DNA from: Streptomyces sp. NBC_00425
GTDB taxonomy: Bacteria; Actinomycetota; Actinomycetes; Streptomycetales; Streptomycetaceae
NCBI RefSeq assembly: GCF_036030735.1
Contig: NZ_CP107928.1
Span: forward strand, 2,108,001 to 2,172,000
DNA: 64,000 nucleotides
Direction of reading: 5' to 3'
Positions 17,795-26,560 of the stretch are shown here, piece by piece. Positions within the stretch are counted from its first letter, which is position 1; every line of letters starts with the position of its first letter. The notes under the pieces are model-generated. The model was given only the letters and a program-made list of their open reading frames with translations. It searched no databases and had not been told where the DNA came from. The position numbers were made by a program, and so were the translations under genes.

Positions 17795-18726
17795 AGATCG
17801 ACCTGACCGACACCACTGCAAGCAAGATCAACAAGGCGCTGGTGAAGGGCCGCCGCGCCATCGGCACACCGGCCGTGGGCATGGTCCTGACGATGGTCAT
17901 CGTCACGGACGAGGAGAACGCCTACGACGCCATCAAGGCGGCCGAGGAGGCCTCGCACGAGCACCCCTCGCGCACCCTGGTCGTCATCAAGCGGCACGCC
18001 CGCACCCCGCGCGAGCGCACCGGGTCCCGGCTGGACGCCGAGGTCCGCGTCGGCTCCGAGGCCGGCACCGGCGAGACGGTCGTGCTGCGGACCTACGGCG
18101 AGGTCTCCGACCACGCCGACTCCGTCGTGCTGCCGCTGCTGCTGCCGGACGCGCCGGTCGTCGTGTGGTGGCCCGTCGACGCGCCGCAGAACCCGTCGAA
18201 GGACCCGCTGGGCGCACTGGCCCAGCGCAGGATCACCGACCTGTACGCCGTCGAGAACCCGCTGCAGGCCCTGGAGACCCGGGTGCGCTCCTACGCCCCC
18301 GGCGACACCGACCTCGCCTGGACCCGCCTCACCCCGTGGCGCTCGATGCTGGCGGCGGCCCTGGACCAGGCTCGGGTGCCGATCGTCTCGGGCGCGGTCG
18401 AGGCCGAGGCGGACAACCCCGCCGCGGAGCTGCTGGCCCGCTGGCTGGAGGCGCGGCTGAAGGTCACCATCGACCGCGTCGTCACCGACGGCCCGGTGGT
18501 CACGGCCGTGCGGCTCGGCACCGCGGACGGTGACATCGTCATCGACCGCCCCGAGGGCCCGCTGGCCACGCTCACCCTGCCCGGACAGCCCTCGCGCACC
18601 CTCGCGCTGAAGGTCCGCACCACCTCCGAACTCATCGCCGAGGAGCTCAGGCGCCTCGACGCGGACGAGATGTACGCCATCGCCCTGCGCGGCGAGGGCA
18701 CCAAGGAGACCCCTGCTCATGTCTGA
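17791..18726 (+). CDS. opcA: glucose-6-phosphate dehydrogenase assembly protein OpcA
   Basis: A 311-residue OpcA, the actinobacterial and cyanobacterial protein needed for assembly and redox-dependent activation of G6PD. Recognisable features are the N-terminal [33 protein letters not shown], the [32 protein letters not shown] segment near residue 125, and the [19 protein letters not shown] block near 170. It overlaps zwf by ATGA and overlaps pgi by eight bases, consistent with a one-to-one supply with G6PD. The family has no enzymatic motif of its own, and none is seen here. Confidence 0.93.
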   Translation: MKIDLTDTTASKINKALVKGRRAIGTPAVGMVLTMVIVTDEENAYDAIKAAEEASHEHPSRTLVVIKRHARTPRERTGSRLDAEVRVGSEAGTGETVVLRTYGEVSDHADSVVLPLLLPDAPVVVWWPVDAPQNPSKDPLGALAQRRITDLYAVENPLQALETRVRSYAPGDTDLAWTRLTPWRSMLAAALDQARVPIVSGAVEAEADNPAAELLARWLEARLKVTIDRVVTDGPVVTAVRLGTADGDIVIDRPEGPLATLTLPGQPSRTLALKVRTTSELIAEELRRLDADEMYAIALRGEGTKETPAHV

Positions 18727-20359
18727 CACCCCCCGCCCCGACCGGCGGCCCGAGTGGACCGCCCTCCAGAACCACCGCGCCGGACGGCAGGCGAGTCTGC
18801 GGGACCTGTTCGCCGCCGACCCGCAGCGCGCCGAGCGGTACGTGGTGCGCGTCGGCGATCTGCGCATCGACTACTCGAAGAACCTCGTGACCGACGAGAC
18901 GCTCGCGCTCTTGCGTGAACTCGCCTCCGCCACCGATGTGTTCGGGCTCCGCGACGCCATGTTCCGCGGCGAGAAGATCAACACCACCGAGGACCGGGCG
19001 GTGCTGCACACCGCCCTGCGCGCCCCGCGCGACGCGGTGATCGAGGTCGACGGGGAGAACGTGGTCCCGGCGGTGCACGCCGTGCTCGACAGGATGGCCG
19101 GCTTCGCCGAGCGGGTGCGCTCCGGCGAGTGGACCGGACACACCGGCCGCCGCATCCGCAACGTCGTCAACATCGGCATCGGCGGCTCCGACCTGGGCCC
19201 GGCGATGGCCTACGAGGCGCTGCGCAGCTACAGCGACCGCGACCTCACGGTGCGCTTCGTGTCCAACGTGGACGGCGCCGACCTGCACGAGGCGGTCCGG
19301 GATCTGGACCCGGCGGAGACGCTGTTCATCGTCGCGTCGAAGACCTTCACCACCATCGAGACGATCACCAACGCCACCTCGGCCCGCTCCTGGCTCCTGG
19401 ACGGACTGGGCGGCGACGAGAAGGCGGTCGCCCAGCACTTCGTGGCGCTGTCGACGAACGCCGGGAAGGTCGCCGGCTTCGGCATCGACACGGCCAACAT
19501 GTTCGAGTTCTGGGACTGGGTCGGCGGCCGCTACTCCTTCGACTCGGCGATCGGCCTGTCGCTCATGATCGCCATCGGCCCGGAGCGGTTCCGGGAGATG
19601 CTCGACGGCTTCCACCTCGTCGACGAGCACTTCCGCACCGCGCCCGCCGAGTCCAACGCCCCGCTCATCCTGGGCCTGCTGGGCGTCTGGTACGGCAACT
19701 TCCACGACGCGCAGTCGCACGCCGTGCTGCCCTACAGCCACTACCTGTCGAAGTTCGCCGCCTACCTGCAGCAGCTGGACATGGAGTCCAACGGCAAGTC
19801 GGTGGACCGCGAGGGCCGGCCCGTGCAGTGGCAGACCGGACCGGTGGTGTGGGGCACGCCGGGCACCAACGGGCAGCACGCCTACTACCAGTTGATCCAC
19901 CAGGGCACGAAGCTCATCCCCGCCGACTTCATCGGCTTCGCCCGGCCGGTCGACGAACTGAGCGGCGAACTCGGCGCGCAGCACGACCTGTTGATGGCGA
20001 ACTTCTTCGCGCAGACGCAGGCGCTGGCGTTCGGCAAGACGCCCGAGGAGGTCCGCGCGGAAGGGGTGCCGGAGGAGCTGGTGGCGCACAAGACGTTCAA
20101 GGGCGACCACCCCACCACGACGATCCTGGCGAAGGAACTCACCCCGTCCGTCCTCGGTCAGCTCGTCGCCCTCTACGAGCACAAGGTGTTCGTGCAGGGC
20201 GCGGTCTGGAACATCGACTCCTTCGACCAGTGGGGCGTGGAGCTCGGCAAGGTCCTCGCCAAGCGCGTCGAGCCCGCCCTCACCCAGGGCGCCGAGGTCC
20301 CCGGCCTCGACTCCTCCACCACCGCACTCGTCGCCGCCTACCGCGAACTCAGGAAGTAG
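18719..20359 (+). CDS. pgi: glucose-6-phosphate isomerase
   Basis: A 546-residue phosphoglucose isomerase interconverting glucose-6-phosphate and fructose-6-phosphate, so carbon leaving the pentose branch can be recycled to G6P. Visible are [18 protein letters not shown] near residue 155, the SIS-domain block [19 protein letters not shown], the active-site [15 protein letters not shown] near 265, the [20 protein letters not shown] segment, and the C-terminal signature [13 protein letters not shown] near residue 500. It begins inside the end of opcA. Length is typical of the long bacterial form. No defects are seen. Confidence 0.95.
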   Translation: MSDTPRPDRRPEWTALQNHRAGRQASLRDLFAADPQRAERYVVRVGDLRIDYSKNLVTDETLALLRELASATDVFGLRDAMFRGEKINTTEDRAVLHTALRAPRDAVIEVDGENVVPAVHAVLDRMAGFAERVRSGEWTGHTGRRIRNVVNIGIGGSDLGPAMAYEALRSYSDRDLTVRFVSNVDGADLHEAVRDLDPAETLFIVASKTFTTIETITNATSARSWLLDGLGGDEKAVAQHFVALSTNAGKVAGFGIDTANMFEFWDWVGGRYSFDSAIGLSLMIAIGPERFREMLDGFHLVDEHFRTAPAESNAPLILGLLGVWYGNFHDAQSHAVLPYSHYLSKFAAYLQQLDMESNGKSVDREGRPVQWQTGPVVWGTPGTNGQHAYYQLIHQGTKLIPADFIGFARPVDELSGELGAQHDLLMANFFAQTQALAFGKTPEEVRAEGVPEELVAHKTFKGDHPTTTILAKELTPSVLGQLVALYEHKVFVQGAVWNIDSFDQWGVELGKVLAKRVEPALTQGAEVPGLDSSTTALVAAYRELRK

Positions 20360-20368
20360 AGAACTGAC

Positions 20369-21259
20369 ATGACATCGATGCAGCTGGGCCTGGTCGGTCT
20401 GGGCAAGATGGGCGGCAACATGCGCGAGCGCATCCGCCGCGCCGGCCACACCGTCGTCGGATACGACCGCAACCCCGAGGTCTCCGACGTCAAGGACCTG
20501 GCCGAACTCGTCGGCAGGCTCGAAGCGCCGCGCACCGTCTGGGTGATGGTCCCGGCGGGGGCGGCCACCCAGTCCGTGGTCGACGAGCTCGGCGGCCTGC
20601 TCGAGCCCGGCGACACCGTCGTCGACGGCGGCAACTCCCGCTGGACCGACGACGAGAAGCACGCCGCCGAACTCGGCGCCAAGGGCATCGGCTTCGTCGA
20701 CGCGGGCGTCTCCGGGGGCGTCTGGGGCCTGCAGAACGGCTACGCCCTGATGGTCGGCGGCGACGCCGAGCACATCGCCCGCGTGCAGCCGGTCTTCGAC
20801 GCGCTGAAGCCGGACGGCCCGTACGGCTACGTCCACGCGGGCAAGGTCGGCGCCGGGCACTTCTCCAAGATGGTCCACAACGGCATCGAGTACGCCATGA
20901 TGCAGGCCTACGCCGAGGGCTGGGAACTGCTGGAGAAGATCGACTCCGTGGAGAACGTGCGCGAGGTCTTCCGGTCCTGGCAGGAGGGCACGGTCATCCG
21001 CTCCTGGCTGCTGGACCTGGCCGTCAACGCCCTCGACGAGGACACCCACCTGGACAAGCTGCGCGGTTACGCCGAGGACTCCGGCGAGGGCCGGTGGACG
21101 GTCGAGGCGGCCATCGACAACGCCGTGCCGCTGCCCGCGATCACGGCCTCGCTGTTCGCGCGGTTCGCCTCCCGGCAGGACGACTCGCCGCAGATGAAGA
21201 TGATCGCCGCGCTGCGCAACCAGTTCGGCGGCCACGCCGTCGAGTCGGCGGAGAAGTAG
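20369..21259 (+). CDS. gnd: 6-phosphogluconate dehydrogenase, short (NAD-type) form
   Basis: A 296-residue decarboxylating 6-phosphogluconate dehydrogenase giving ribulose-5-phosphate and CO2. The dinucleotide fold starts at LGLVGLGKMGGNM. DAGVSGGVWGLQNGYALMVGG holds the substrate-binding SGG, and the catalytic lysine and signature lie in GHFSKMVHNGIEYAMMQAYAEGWELL. The sequence is about 170 residues shorter than the long NADP-dependent form and ends after a short helical C-domain, as in the YqeC/GndA-like NAD-preferring group. Cofactor choice is inferred from that relationship. It starts nine bases after pgi and closes the core pentose phosphate operon. Confidence 0.92.
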   Translation: MTSMQLGLVGLGKMGGNMRERIRRAGHTVVGYDRNPEVSDVKDLAELVGRLEAPRTVWVMVPAGAATQSVVDELGGLLEPGDTVVDGGNSRWTDDEKHAAELGAKGIGFVDAGVSGGVWGLQNGYALMVGGDAEHIARVQPVFDALKPDGPYGYVHAGKVGAGHFSKMVHNGIEYAMMQAYAEGWELLEKIDSVENVREVFRSWQEGTVIRSWLLDLAVNALDEDTHLDKLRGYAEDSGEGRWTVEAAIDNAVPLPAITASLFARFASRQDDSPQMKMIAALRNQFGGHAVESAEK

Positions 21260-21267
21260 GTCCGGCC

Positions 21268-21855
21268 GTGGGGGACCTTCTGCTGGTCCGCCACGGAGAG
21301 ACGGAGTGGAGCAGGTCGGGACGGCACACCAGCTGGACCGACCTGCCCCTCACCGCGCACGGCGAGGACCAGGCCAAGTCCCTCGTCCCGCTCCTCTCCG
21401 GCCGGACCTTCTCGCTCGCTCTCACCAGCCCGCTGCACCGCGCGACGCGCACCGCGGAACTCGCCGGCGTCCCCGGCGTCGCACCCGAGCCCGACCTGCA
21501 CGAATGGGACTACGGCGGGTACGAGGGCGTCACCACCGTCGACATCCACCGCACCCGTCCCGCCTGGGACCTGTGGACGGACGGCGTGCCGCCCGGCCCG
21601 CAGGGCCACCCCGGCGAGTCGCCCGACGAGGTCGGACGGCGGGCCGACCGGGTGCTGGAGCGGGCGGTGCCCGCGCTCGCCCGCGGGGACGTCGTCCTCG
21701 TCGCCCACTCCCACTTCCTGCGGGTGCTGACGGCCCGCCGGCTCGGGCTGCCGCCCGCCGAAGGACGGTTGTTCCAGCTCGCCACGGCCACGGTCAGCCG
21801 TCTGTCGACGGAGCACGGGCGACCCGTGATCACCGAATGGAACCTACGGGCATAG
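21268..21855 (+). CDS. histidine phosphatase family protein
   Basis: A 195-residue phosphoglycerate-mutase-fold phosphatase. The phosphohistidine motif LLVRHGETEWS lies at the very N-terminus, the second-arginine segment is TSPLHRATRTAEL, GGYEGVTT follows, and the second catalytic His is in VVLVAHSHFLRVL. GTG 21268 is the only sensible start, eight bases after the gnd stop, so it probably rides in the same transcript. Family members act on sugar phosphates and cofactor precursors. Given its place after gnd, a sugar-phosphate clean-up role is plausible but not shown. Confidence 0.85.
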   Translation: MGDLLLVRHGETEWSRSGRHTSWTDLPLTAHGEDQAKSLVPLLSGRTFSLALTSPLHRATRTAELAGVPGVAPEPDLHEWDYGGYEGVTTVDIHRTRPAWDLWTDGVPPGPQGHPGESPDEVGRRADRVLERAVPALARGDVVLVAHSHFLRVLTARRLGLPPAEGRLFQLATATVSRLSTEHGRPVITEWNLRA

Positions 21856-21897
21856 TCGGTTGACACCGCTCACGAGGGCCCGCCAGAGTCGCGGCTG

Positions 21898-23340
21898 ATG
21901 GAGATCAACGCACTGACACCGGCCGAACGACGAGTCTGGCGGGCCTTCGCCACGGGGGCGACCGTGGACTTCCGCGTCGCGGGCGAGGAGAACGGCCCCC
22001 GACCCCGCCTGCGGGCGGCGGTGTTGCGGGCGCTGCTCCTGGGCGGCCCCCGGGAAACCGGGGAGATAGCGGCCCTCAAGGTCGTCGGCGCGCACATCAC
22101 CGGTCTGCTCGACCTGCGGCAGGCGGACGTCGACTGCGTGTTCCGGCTGGTCCACTGCCGCTTCGACGAGGCCCCGAGACTGGTCGGCGCGCAGCTCGCC
22201 CATCTCAGCCTGCGCGACTCCGAACTGCCCGGTCTGGACGCGTCACACGTCCGGGTCGACGGGGGGCTGCGGCTGACCGGCTGCCGTATCGGCGGCCCCG
22301 TGCGCCTCAGCAGAGCGCAGATCTCGGGCGCGCTGTACCTAGACGGGGCGGAGGTCACCGCCCCGGACCCCGCCCAGCCCGCCCTGCAGTTCAACCAGGT
22401 CTCCATCGACAACGACCTCTGCGCCCGCGGTCTGCGCCTCCAGGGCCTGATCCGCCTCGACGGCGCCTCCGTCACCGGCTCGATCGACCTCGAGGACGCC
22501 GAACTGAGCAACCCCGGGGCCCAGGTGCTGACCGCGGAGTCCCTCGACGTCGGCGCCAACCTGCTGGCCCGGCGACTGCGCGCGGACGGCCGGATCGATC
22601 TGCGCGGCGCCCGCGTCCCCGGCCGAGTGGACCTGCTGCGCACCACCCTGTCCAACCCGGGCGGCACGGCGCTGCGGGCCAGCAGCTGCGTCATCGGGGA
22701 GCTCTGGCTGCGCGAGGGCGCCCCGATCAAGGGCAGGCTCAACCTGCGGCGGGCCGAAGTGGGCCAGCTCCAGCTGCAGCCGGAGATGCTGCCGGACCAG
22801 GTGCGGCTGCTGGACCTCACGTACACCTTCCTCACCCCCCACGAGCCCGCCGAGCGGCGGCTGCCGATGCTGGAGCGCGACGACGGCGCGTTCGACCCGC
22901 ACGCCTACGAGCAGCTGACGGCCGCCTACCGGCGCATCGGCGACGACCGGGCGGCCCGGGTCGTCCAGCTGGCCAAGCAGCGCCGGCACCGCCGCACCCT
23001 GCCCTGGTACGGCCGAGCGTGGGGCCGTCTCCAGGACGCGGCGGTCGGCTACGGGTTTCGTCCGCTACGCGCGGCCGGCTGGCTGCTGTCCCTGCTGGTC
23101 GTCGGCTCGATCGCGTACGCCGGACACCACCCGCCCCCGCTCAAGGAGGGCGAGGCGCCGGACTTCAACCCGGTGTTCTACACCCTCGATCTGCTGCTGC
23201 CGGTGATCTCGTTCGGCCAGGAGAGCGCGTACGCGCCGGTCGGCCACTACCAGTGGCTGGCGTACGTCCTCATCGTGACCGGCTGGATCCTGGCCACGAC
23301 GGTCGTCGCGGGCGTGACCAGGACGGTCAGCCGGCAGTAG
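21898..23340 (+). CDS. putative membrane protein with repetitive beta-helix-like region
   Basis: A 480-residue protein of unknown function. Residues about 1-310 are a string of loose repeats of roughly 20 residues with the rhythm G-x-L-x-L-x-x-A-x-V (ITGLLDLRQADV, LRLTGCRIGGPVRLSRAQISGALYLDGAEV, GSIDLEDAEL, GRIDLRGARV). This pattern recalls pentapeptide or right-handed beta-helix proteins. Residues 375-480 hold at least two membrane segments (AAGWLLSLLVVGSIAYAG and QWLAYVLIVTGWILATTVVAG) with a conserved-looking LDLLLPVISFGQESAY between them. Similar Streptomyces proteins are often annotated as membrane oxidoreductases without evidence. I see no cofactor motif and make no functional call. It follows the phosphatase gene by 42 bases. 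Confidence 0.7.
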   Translation: MEINALTPAERRVWRAFATGATVDFRVAGEENGPRPRLRAAVLRALLLGGPRETGEIAALKVVGAHITGLLDLRQADVDCVFRLVHCRFDEAPRLVGAQLAHLSLRDSELPGLDASHVRVDGGLRLTGCRIGGPVRLSRAQISGALYLDGAEVTAPDPAQPALQFNQVSIDNDLCARGLRLQGLIRLDGASVTGSIDLEDAELSNPGAQVLTAESLDVGANLLARRLRADGRIDLRGARVPGRVDLLRTTLSNPGGTALRASSCVIGELWLREGAPIKGRLNLRRAEVGQLQLQPEMLPDQVRLLDLTYTFLTPHEPAERRLPMLERDDGAFDPHAYEQLTAAYRRIGDDRAARVVQLAKQRRHRRTLPWYGRAWGRLQDAAVGYGFRPLRAAGWLLSLLVVGSIAYAGHHPPPLKEGEAPDFNPVFYTLDLLLPVISFGQESAYAPVGHYQWLAYVLIVTGWILATTVVAGVTRTVSRQ

Positions 23341-23363
23341 CCCGAAGCCCGGCGGTCACACTG

Positions 23364-23780
23364 TCACGCCGTCACGTTGGACCATCCACGCCGGCACAGC
23401 ACCAGCCGGTACCCGTCGGGGTCCTCGAAGGTCACCCCCCACTCGTTCCAGTACGGGTTGGGCGACCGCACCTGCCTGCCGCCGCTGCGTGCCAGCCGGT
23501 CCACCAGGTCGTCCGGGACCGCACCGTCGACGTAGATCACCAGGAGGTCCTCCTCCGTCGGCCGGGGTTCCACGGGACGGCCCGGCTCGTGCACGAGCTC
23601 CAGGTGCCAGCCCGCGTCGGGCCAGCCGAGCATCAGCAGGGCGTGCTCGCCCGGCCCGTCGCCGCCCTCGGCCCGCCACAGGACGCGAAGACCGAGCCCC
23701 TCCGTCCAGAACCGCTCGGCCGTGGCGAGGTCGCGGGTGGGCCGGGCGACACGGAGGTGACTGCGACCGTCGACGGGCAT
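23364..23780 (-). CDS. VOC-family (glyoxalase-like) protein
   Basis: A 138-residue single vicinal-oxygen-chelate protein. The first beta-alpha-beta-beta-beta unit begins HLRVARPTRDLATAERFWTEGLGLRVLWR, and the second ends with the typical VTFEDPDGYRLVLCRRGW. Metal ligands appear to be His8, a Glu in HLELVHE, and a Glu in the WGVTFEDPDG block. This group includes bleomycin-resistance proteins and small-molecule isomerases, and sequence alone does not decide between them. It converges on the upstream membrane-protein gene with a 23-base gap and no clear terminator. Confidence 0.8.
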   Translation of the reverse strand: MPVDGRSHLRVARPTRDLATAERFWTEGLGLRVLWRAEGGDGPGEHALLMLGWPDAGWHLELVHEPGRPVEPRPTEEDLLVIYVDGAVPDDLVDRLARSGGRQVRSPNPYWNEWGVTFEDPDGYRLVLCRRGWSNVTA

Positions 23781-23933
23781 CTCGGCTTCTCCTCATCAGG
23801 GGTGCGACGGACGTCCGTCCGCCCTCGCAGCCTAGGCGCGGCCTGCCGCCGGGACATCGGCCGTCGGACCTGCGCCCTCGGGCCTACGTCCTGGGCGGGC
23901 GGGGCCGGGGCGGGCGCGGGCCGGGTGTGGCGC

Positions 23934-24383
23934 TCAGCGGCCGTCGGCGCCCCGCGGGATGCCGTACGCCCGCTCCACCCGAAGGCGCAGCACCAGCCTG
24001 CGGTCGCGGACCATCGCGGCGCGGTAGTCCTCCCAGTCGGGGTGTTCGCCCTGCACGTCGCGGTAGAGGCGGACCAGTTCCTCGACCGTCTCGTCATAGG
24101 GGTCCGCGGCGACCGGCGTGAGGTCGGCGGCGCCCTCGGCGACGGTGTAGGCGCGGTGGCCGGGGACGGTGACGTGGTAGGAGGCCCGGGGGTCACGGCG
24201 CAGGTTGCGGGTCTTGGCGCGGCCGTCGGTGACGGAGATCCGGATGACGCGCTCGCCCGGGTAGTAGTGGTGGCTGACGTTCGACAACTGGGGGCGGCCG
24301 TCGCGCTTGAGGGTGACCAGTACCCCGCTGCGGCCCTCGGCGAGCAGCGCGAGCAGTGCGTTCTGCGTCGTTTCCTGAGTCAT
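23934..24383 (-). CDS. PPOX-class F420-dependent oxidoreductase-like protein
   Basis: A 149-residue split-barrel flavin/F420-binding protein of the pyridoxamine-phosphate-oxidase-like superfamily. LLAEGRSGVLVTLKRDGRPQLSNVSHHYYPGERVIRISVTDGRAKTRNLRRDPRASYHV is the hallmark N-terminal half, and GHRAYTVAEGAADLTPV follows. This subgroup uses reduced F420 in actinobacteria. The ATG at 24383 fits the family start. It diverges from the TetR gene, with the 27-bp palindrome at 24446-24472 between them, so the TetR protein may control this gene as well as its own MFS partner. The substrate is unknown. Confidence 0.85.
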   Translation of the reverse strand: MTQETTQNALLALLAEGRSGVLVTLKRDGRPQLSNVSHHYYPGERVIRISVTDGRAKTRNLRRDPRASYHVTVPGHRAYTVAEGAADLTPVAADPYDETVEELVRLYRDVQGEHPDWEDYRAAMVRDRRLVLRLRVERAYGIPRGADGR

Positions 24384-24445
24384 GCCCGGCTCAACCGCCG
24401 GTGTCCCGGGTCGCATTCCCCCGGCCCGTCCCGTGTGCCCCGCCC

Positions 24446-24472
24446 TCATCGGTAGACACTGTCTACCGATGA
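24446..24472. promoter_or_regulatory. 27-bp perfect palindromic TetR operator
   Basis: TCATCGGTAGACA, one central C, then its exact reverse complement (13-1-13), 16 bases ahead of the TetR ATG. It is in the divergent region shared with the F420-type oxidoreductase and is very likely the TetR binding site. Confidence 0.88.
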
Positions 24473-24474
24473 CT

Positions 24475-24488
24475 GGTAGACAGTGTCC
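24475..24488. promoter_or_regulatory. second, partial TetR operator
   Basis: GGTAGACAGTGTCC repeats the core GGTAGACAnTGTC of the main palindrome immediately downstream and abuts the TetR start codon. A second repressor dimer here would give tight autoregulation. Confidence 0.6.
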
Positions 24489-25079
24489 ATGAGCGAACCG
24501 GAGAAGCCCGATCCCGATCTGCGCACCCGTCTCGTCGACGTCGGCGTGGACCTGCTGGCCCGGGAGGGCGCCGGAGCCCTCACGCTGCGGGAGATCGCCC
24601 GCAGGGCCGGCGTCTCGCACGGCGCGCCGCGCCGCCACTTCCCCACACACCTGGAACTGCTGTCGGCCATCGCGCAGCGCGGCTTCGCCCGGCTGGGCGC
24701 CCGGGTGAGCGCGACCGTCGGCGCCGGCGGCGCCGACCCGCGCACCCGGCTGACCGAACTGGCACGCGCCTACCTCGAGTTCGCGGCGGGCGAGCCCGGC
24801 ATGTACGACCTGATGTTCCGTCACGATCTGCTGGAGAGCGGGCATCTGCGGCTGCGGGACACCAGCCTTCCGTTGTTCGCCGTCCTGGTGGACCTGGTCG
24901 GCCTGGCCCGCCCCGGCTGCGACGCCCGCACGGTCGCGGGCGCACTGTGGGCGAACCTGCACGGCGTCGCGCAGCTCTGGCGCTGGGGCAGCCTCCAACT
25001 CGCCACCGGAGCGACCGACTTCGCACCTCTTCTGCGCACGGTCCTGGACGCGCATCTCGGTCCGGAGCCCGGCCGGTGA
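24489..25079 (+). CDS. TetR/AcrR-family transcriptional regulator
   Basis: A 196-residue TetR regulator. The N-terminal helix-turn-helix is clear (RLVDVGVDLLAREGAGALTLREIARRAGVSHGAPRRHFPTHLELLSAIAQRGF) and the C-terminal part is an all-helical ligand domain. ATG 24489 is chosen over GTG 24483. It overlaps by one base (TGATG) with the MFS transporter gene downstream, so the pair is translationally coupled: a classical repressor and exporter arrangement. Two copies of GGTAGACA-TGTC lie directly upstream, the first a perfect 27-bp palindrome. The inducing compound is unknown but should be an export substrate. Confidence 0.9.
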   Translation: MSEPEKPDPDLRTRLVDVGVDLLAREGAGALTLREIARRAGVSHGAPRRHFPTHLELLSAIAQRGFARLGARVSATVGAGGADPRTRLTELARAYLEFAAGEPGMYDLMFRHDLLESGHLRLRDTSLPLFAVLVDLVGLARPGCDARTVAGALWANLHGVAQLWRWGSLQLATGATDFAPLLRTVLDAHLGPEPGR

Positions 25080-26497
25080 TGCGTTCCTCCCGACCCTCGC
25101 CGCTGCCGCTGACGCTGGCGGGCAGCGTGGCCGGCGCCATGGTGGTCGCCCTGGACGGCACCGTCCTCACGGTCGCCCAGCCCGCCCTGCGACGCGACCT
25201 GCACGCCACCTTCGCCCAGGTCCAGTGGACCAGCACCGGATACCTCGTCGCGGTGGCCGGCCTGCTGGTGTTCGCCGGGCGGCTCGGCGACCGCTACGGG
25301 CACCGCCGCACCTTCGCTCTGGGCATGCTCGGCTTCGGCGCCGCCTCGGCGGGCATCGCGCTCGCACCCGGCATCGGCTGGGTGATCGTCCTGCGGATCG
25401 TGCAGGGGGTGTTCGGGGCGCTGCTGCAACCGGCCACGCTCGGGATGCTGCGGACCGCCTACCCGCCCGAGCGGCTGCGGACGCCGATCGCCGTGCGCAC
25501 CGCGTCCATCGGGGTGGCCGCGGCGGCCGGGCCGGTGGTGGGCGGGGCGCTGGCCACGGAGTTCGGCTGGCGGGCCGTGTTCCTCCTCAACATCGTGCCC
25601 GCACTGCTGTTCGGCGTCCTCGCCCTCACCGTCCCCGAGCGACCGCGTCCGCCCGCCGACGCCCCGCTCGACCTGCCCGGCGCCCTGCTGCTCGCGGTGA
25701 CCCTGGCCTGCCTGGTGCACACGCTCGTCACCCTCCCCGGCACGACGTGGTCGGCGGCGGTCGCCGTCCTGGCCGGAGCCGCCTTCGTACGGCACGAACG
25801 CCGCACCCCTTCCCCGCTGCTGCCGCCGGGCGTGGTGGGCTCCCCGGCGGTGGGCGCGGCGCTCGGCCTGCTCGTCGTCGCGTCGGCGGCACTCAACGGC
25901 GGGCTGTTCGCCTGCGTCTACATCCTCCAGGACGGCCTGGGGCTCACCGCGCTGCACAGCGCCCTGCTCAGTCTGCCGCTGGCCGTGCTGCTGGTGGCCG
26001 CCGCGCCCGTCTCCGCGGTCCTGCTGCGCCGGGCAGGCGCCCGCGCCACCGTCGCGGGCGCGACGGCGGTCCTCGCCGCGGGTCTCCTGGTGCTCGCCCG
26101 GGCCGTCGGGCCGCTCGCCTTCTGCACCGGCTTCGCCCTGGTGGGAGCGGGGTTCGGCGCGGTGATGGTGGCGGCGACCCATGTCGTCGTCCGGCAGGCG
26201 CCCGCGGAGTCGGCGGGGGTCGCCGGCGGTCTGCAGCAGACGGCGATGAACGTCGGGCCGGTGCTCGGCGTGGCGACGGCGACCGTGCTCATGGACCTCG
26301 GCCCGGCCCGCTCGCCGCTCCTCGTGGCGGCGCTGGCCGCCGTGGCGGCACTGCCCCTCTGCCGCACGCTGCCCCGCCCGGCACGCGCATCGTCCGCCGC
26401 CTGCGCTCCCCCGGCCGGTCGACGCGACGCAACGCACATCGATCTTGACGTCGAAAGGGGTCCGCACGGCCGGTCCCTACGCGACCATGAGATCTGA
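25079..26497 (+). CDS. MFS transporter, DHA2-like multidrug efflux
   Basis: A 472-residue major facilitator with about 14 hydrophobic segments. Motifs of the drug:proton antiporter-2 family: ALDGTVLTVAQPALRRDL in the first helix, the loop motif GRLGDRYGHRRTFALG, the antiporter motif C in IGVAAAAGPVVGGAL, and WRAVFLLNI. The start overlaps the TetR stop. The C-terminal 40 residues after the last helix are hydrophilic and not conserved in pattern, so the exact end of the folded protein may be earlier. It probably exports the small molecule sensed by the TetR protein. Confidence 0.9.
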   Translation: MRSSRPSPLPLTLAGSVAGAMVVALDGTVLTVAQPALRRDLHATFAQVQWTSTGYLVAVAGLLVFAGRLGDRYGHRRTFALGMLGFGAASAGIALAPGIGWVIVLRIVQGVFGALLQPATLGMLRTAYPPERLRTPIAVRTASIGVAAAAGPVVGGALATEFGWRAVFLLNIVPALLFGVLALTVPERPRPPADAPLDLPGALLLAVTLACLVHTLVTLPGTTWSAAVAVLAGAAFVRHERRTPSPLLPPGVVGSPAVGAALGLLVVASAALNGGLFACVYILQDGLGLTALHSALLSLPLAVLLVAAAPVSAVLLRRAGARATVAGATAVLAAGLLVLARAVGPLAFCTGFALVGAGFGAVMVAATHVVVRQAPAESAGVAGGLQQTAMNVGPVLGVATATVLMDLGPARSPLLVAALAAVAALPLCRTLPRPARASSAACAPPAGRRDATHIDLDVERGPHGRSLRDHEI

Positions 26498-26560
26498 GGT
26501 CGTCCGGGCGAGCCTGGCCGGGACCGCGCCTCGAGCGAGCGCACCGGAGGAGAACGAACG

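Noticed and set aside
18647..21235. 862-codon minus-strand frame opposite opcA, pgi and gnd
   Set aside because: Low-complexity Val/Leu/Arg/Gly/Asp translation typical of antisense high-GC frames.
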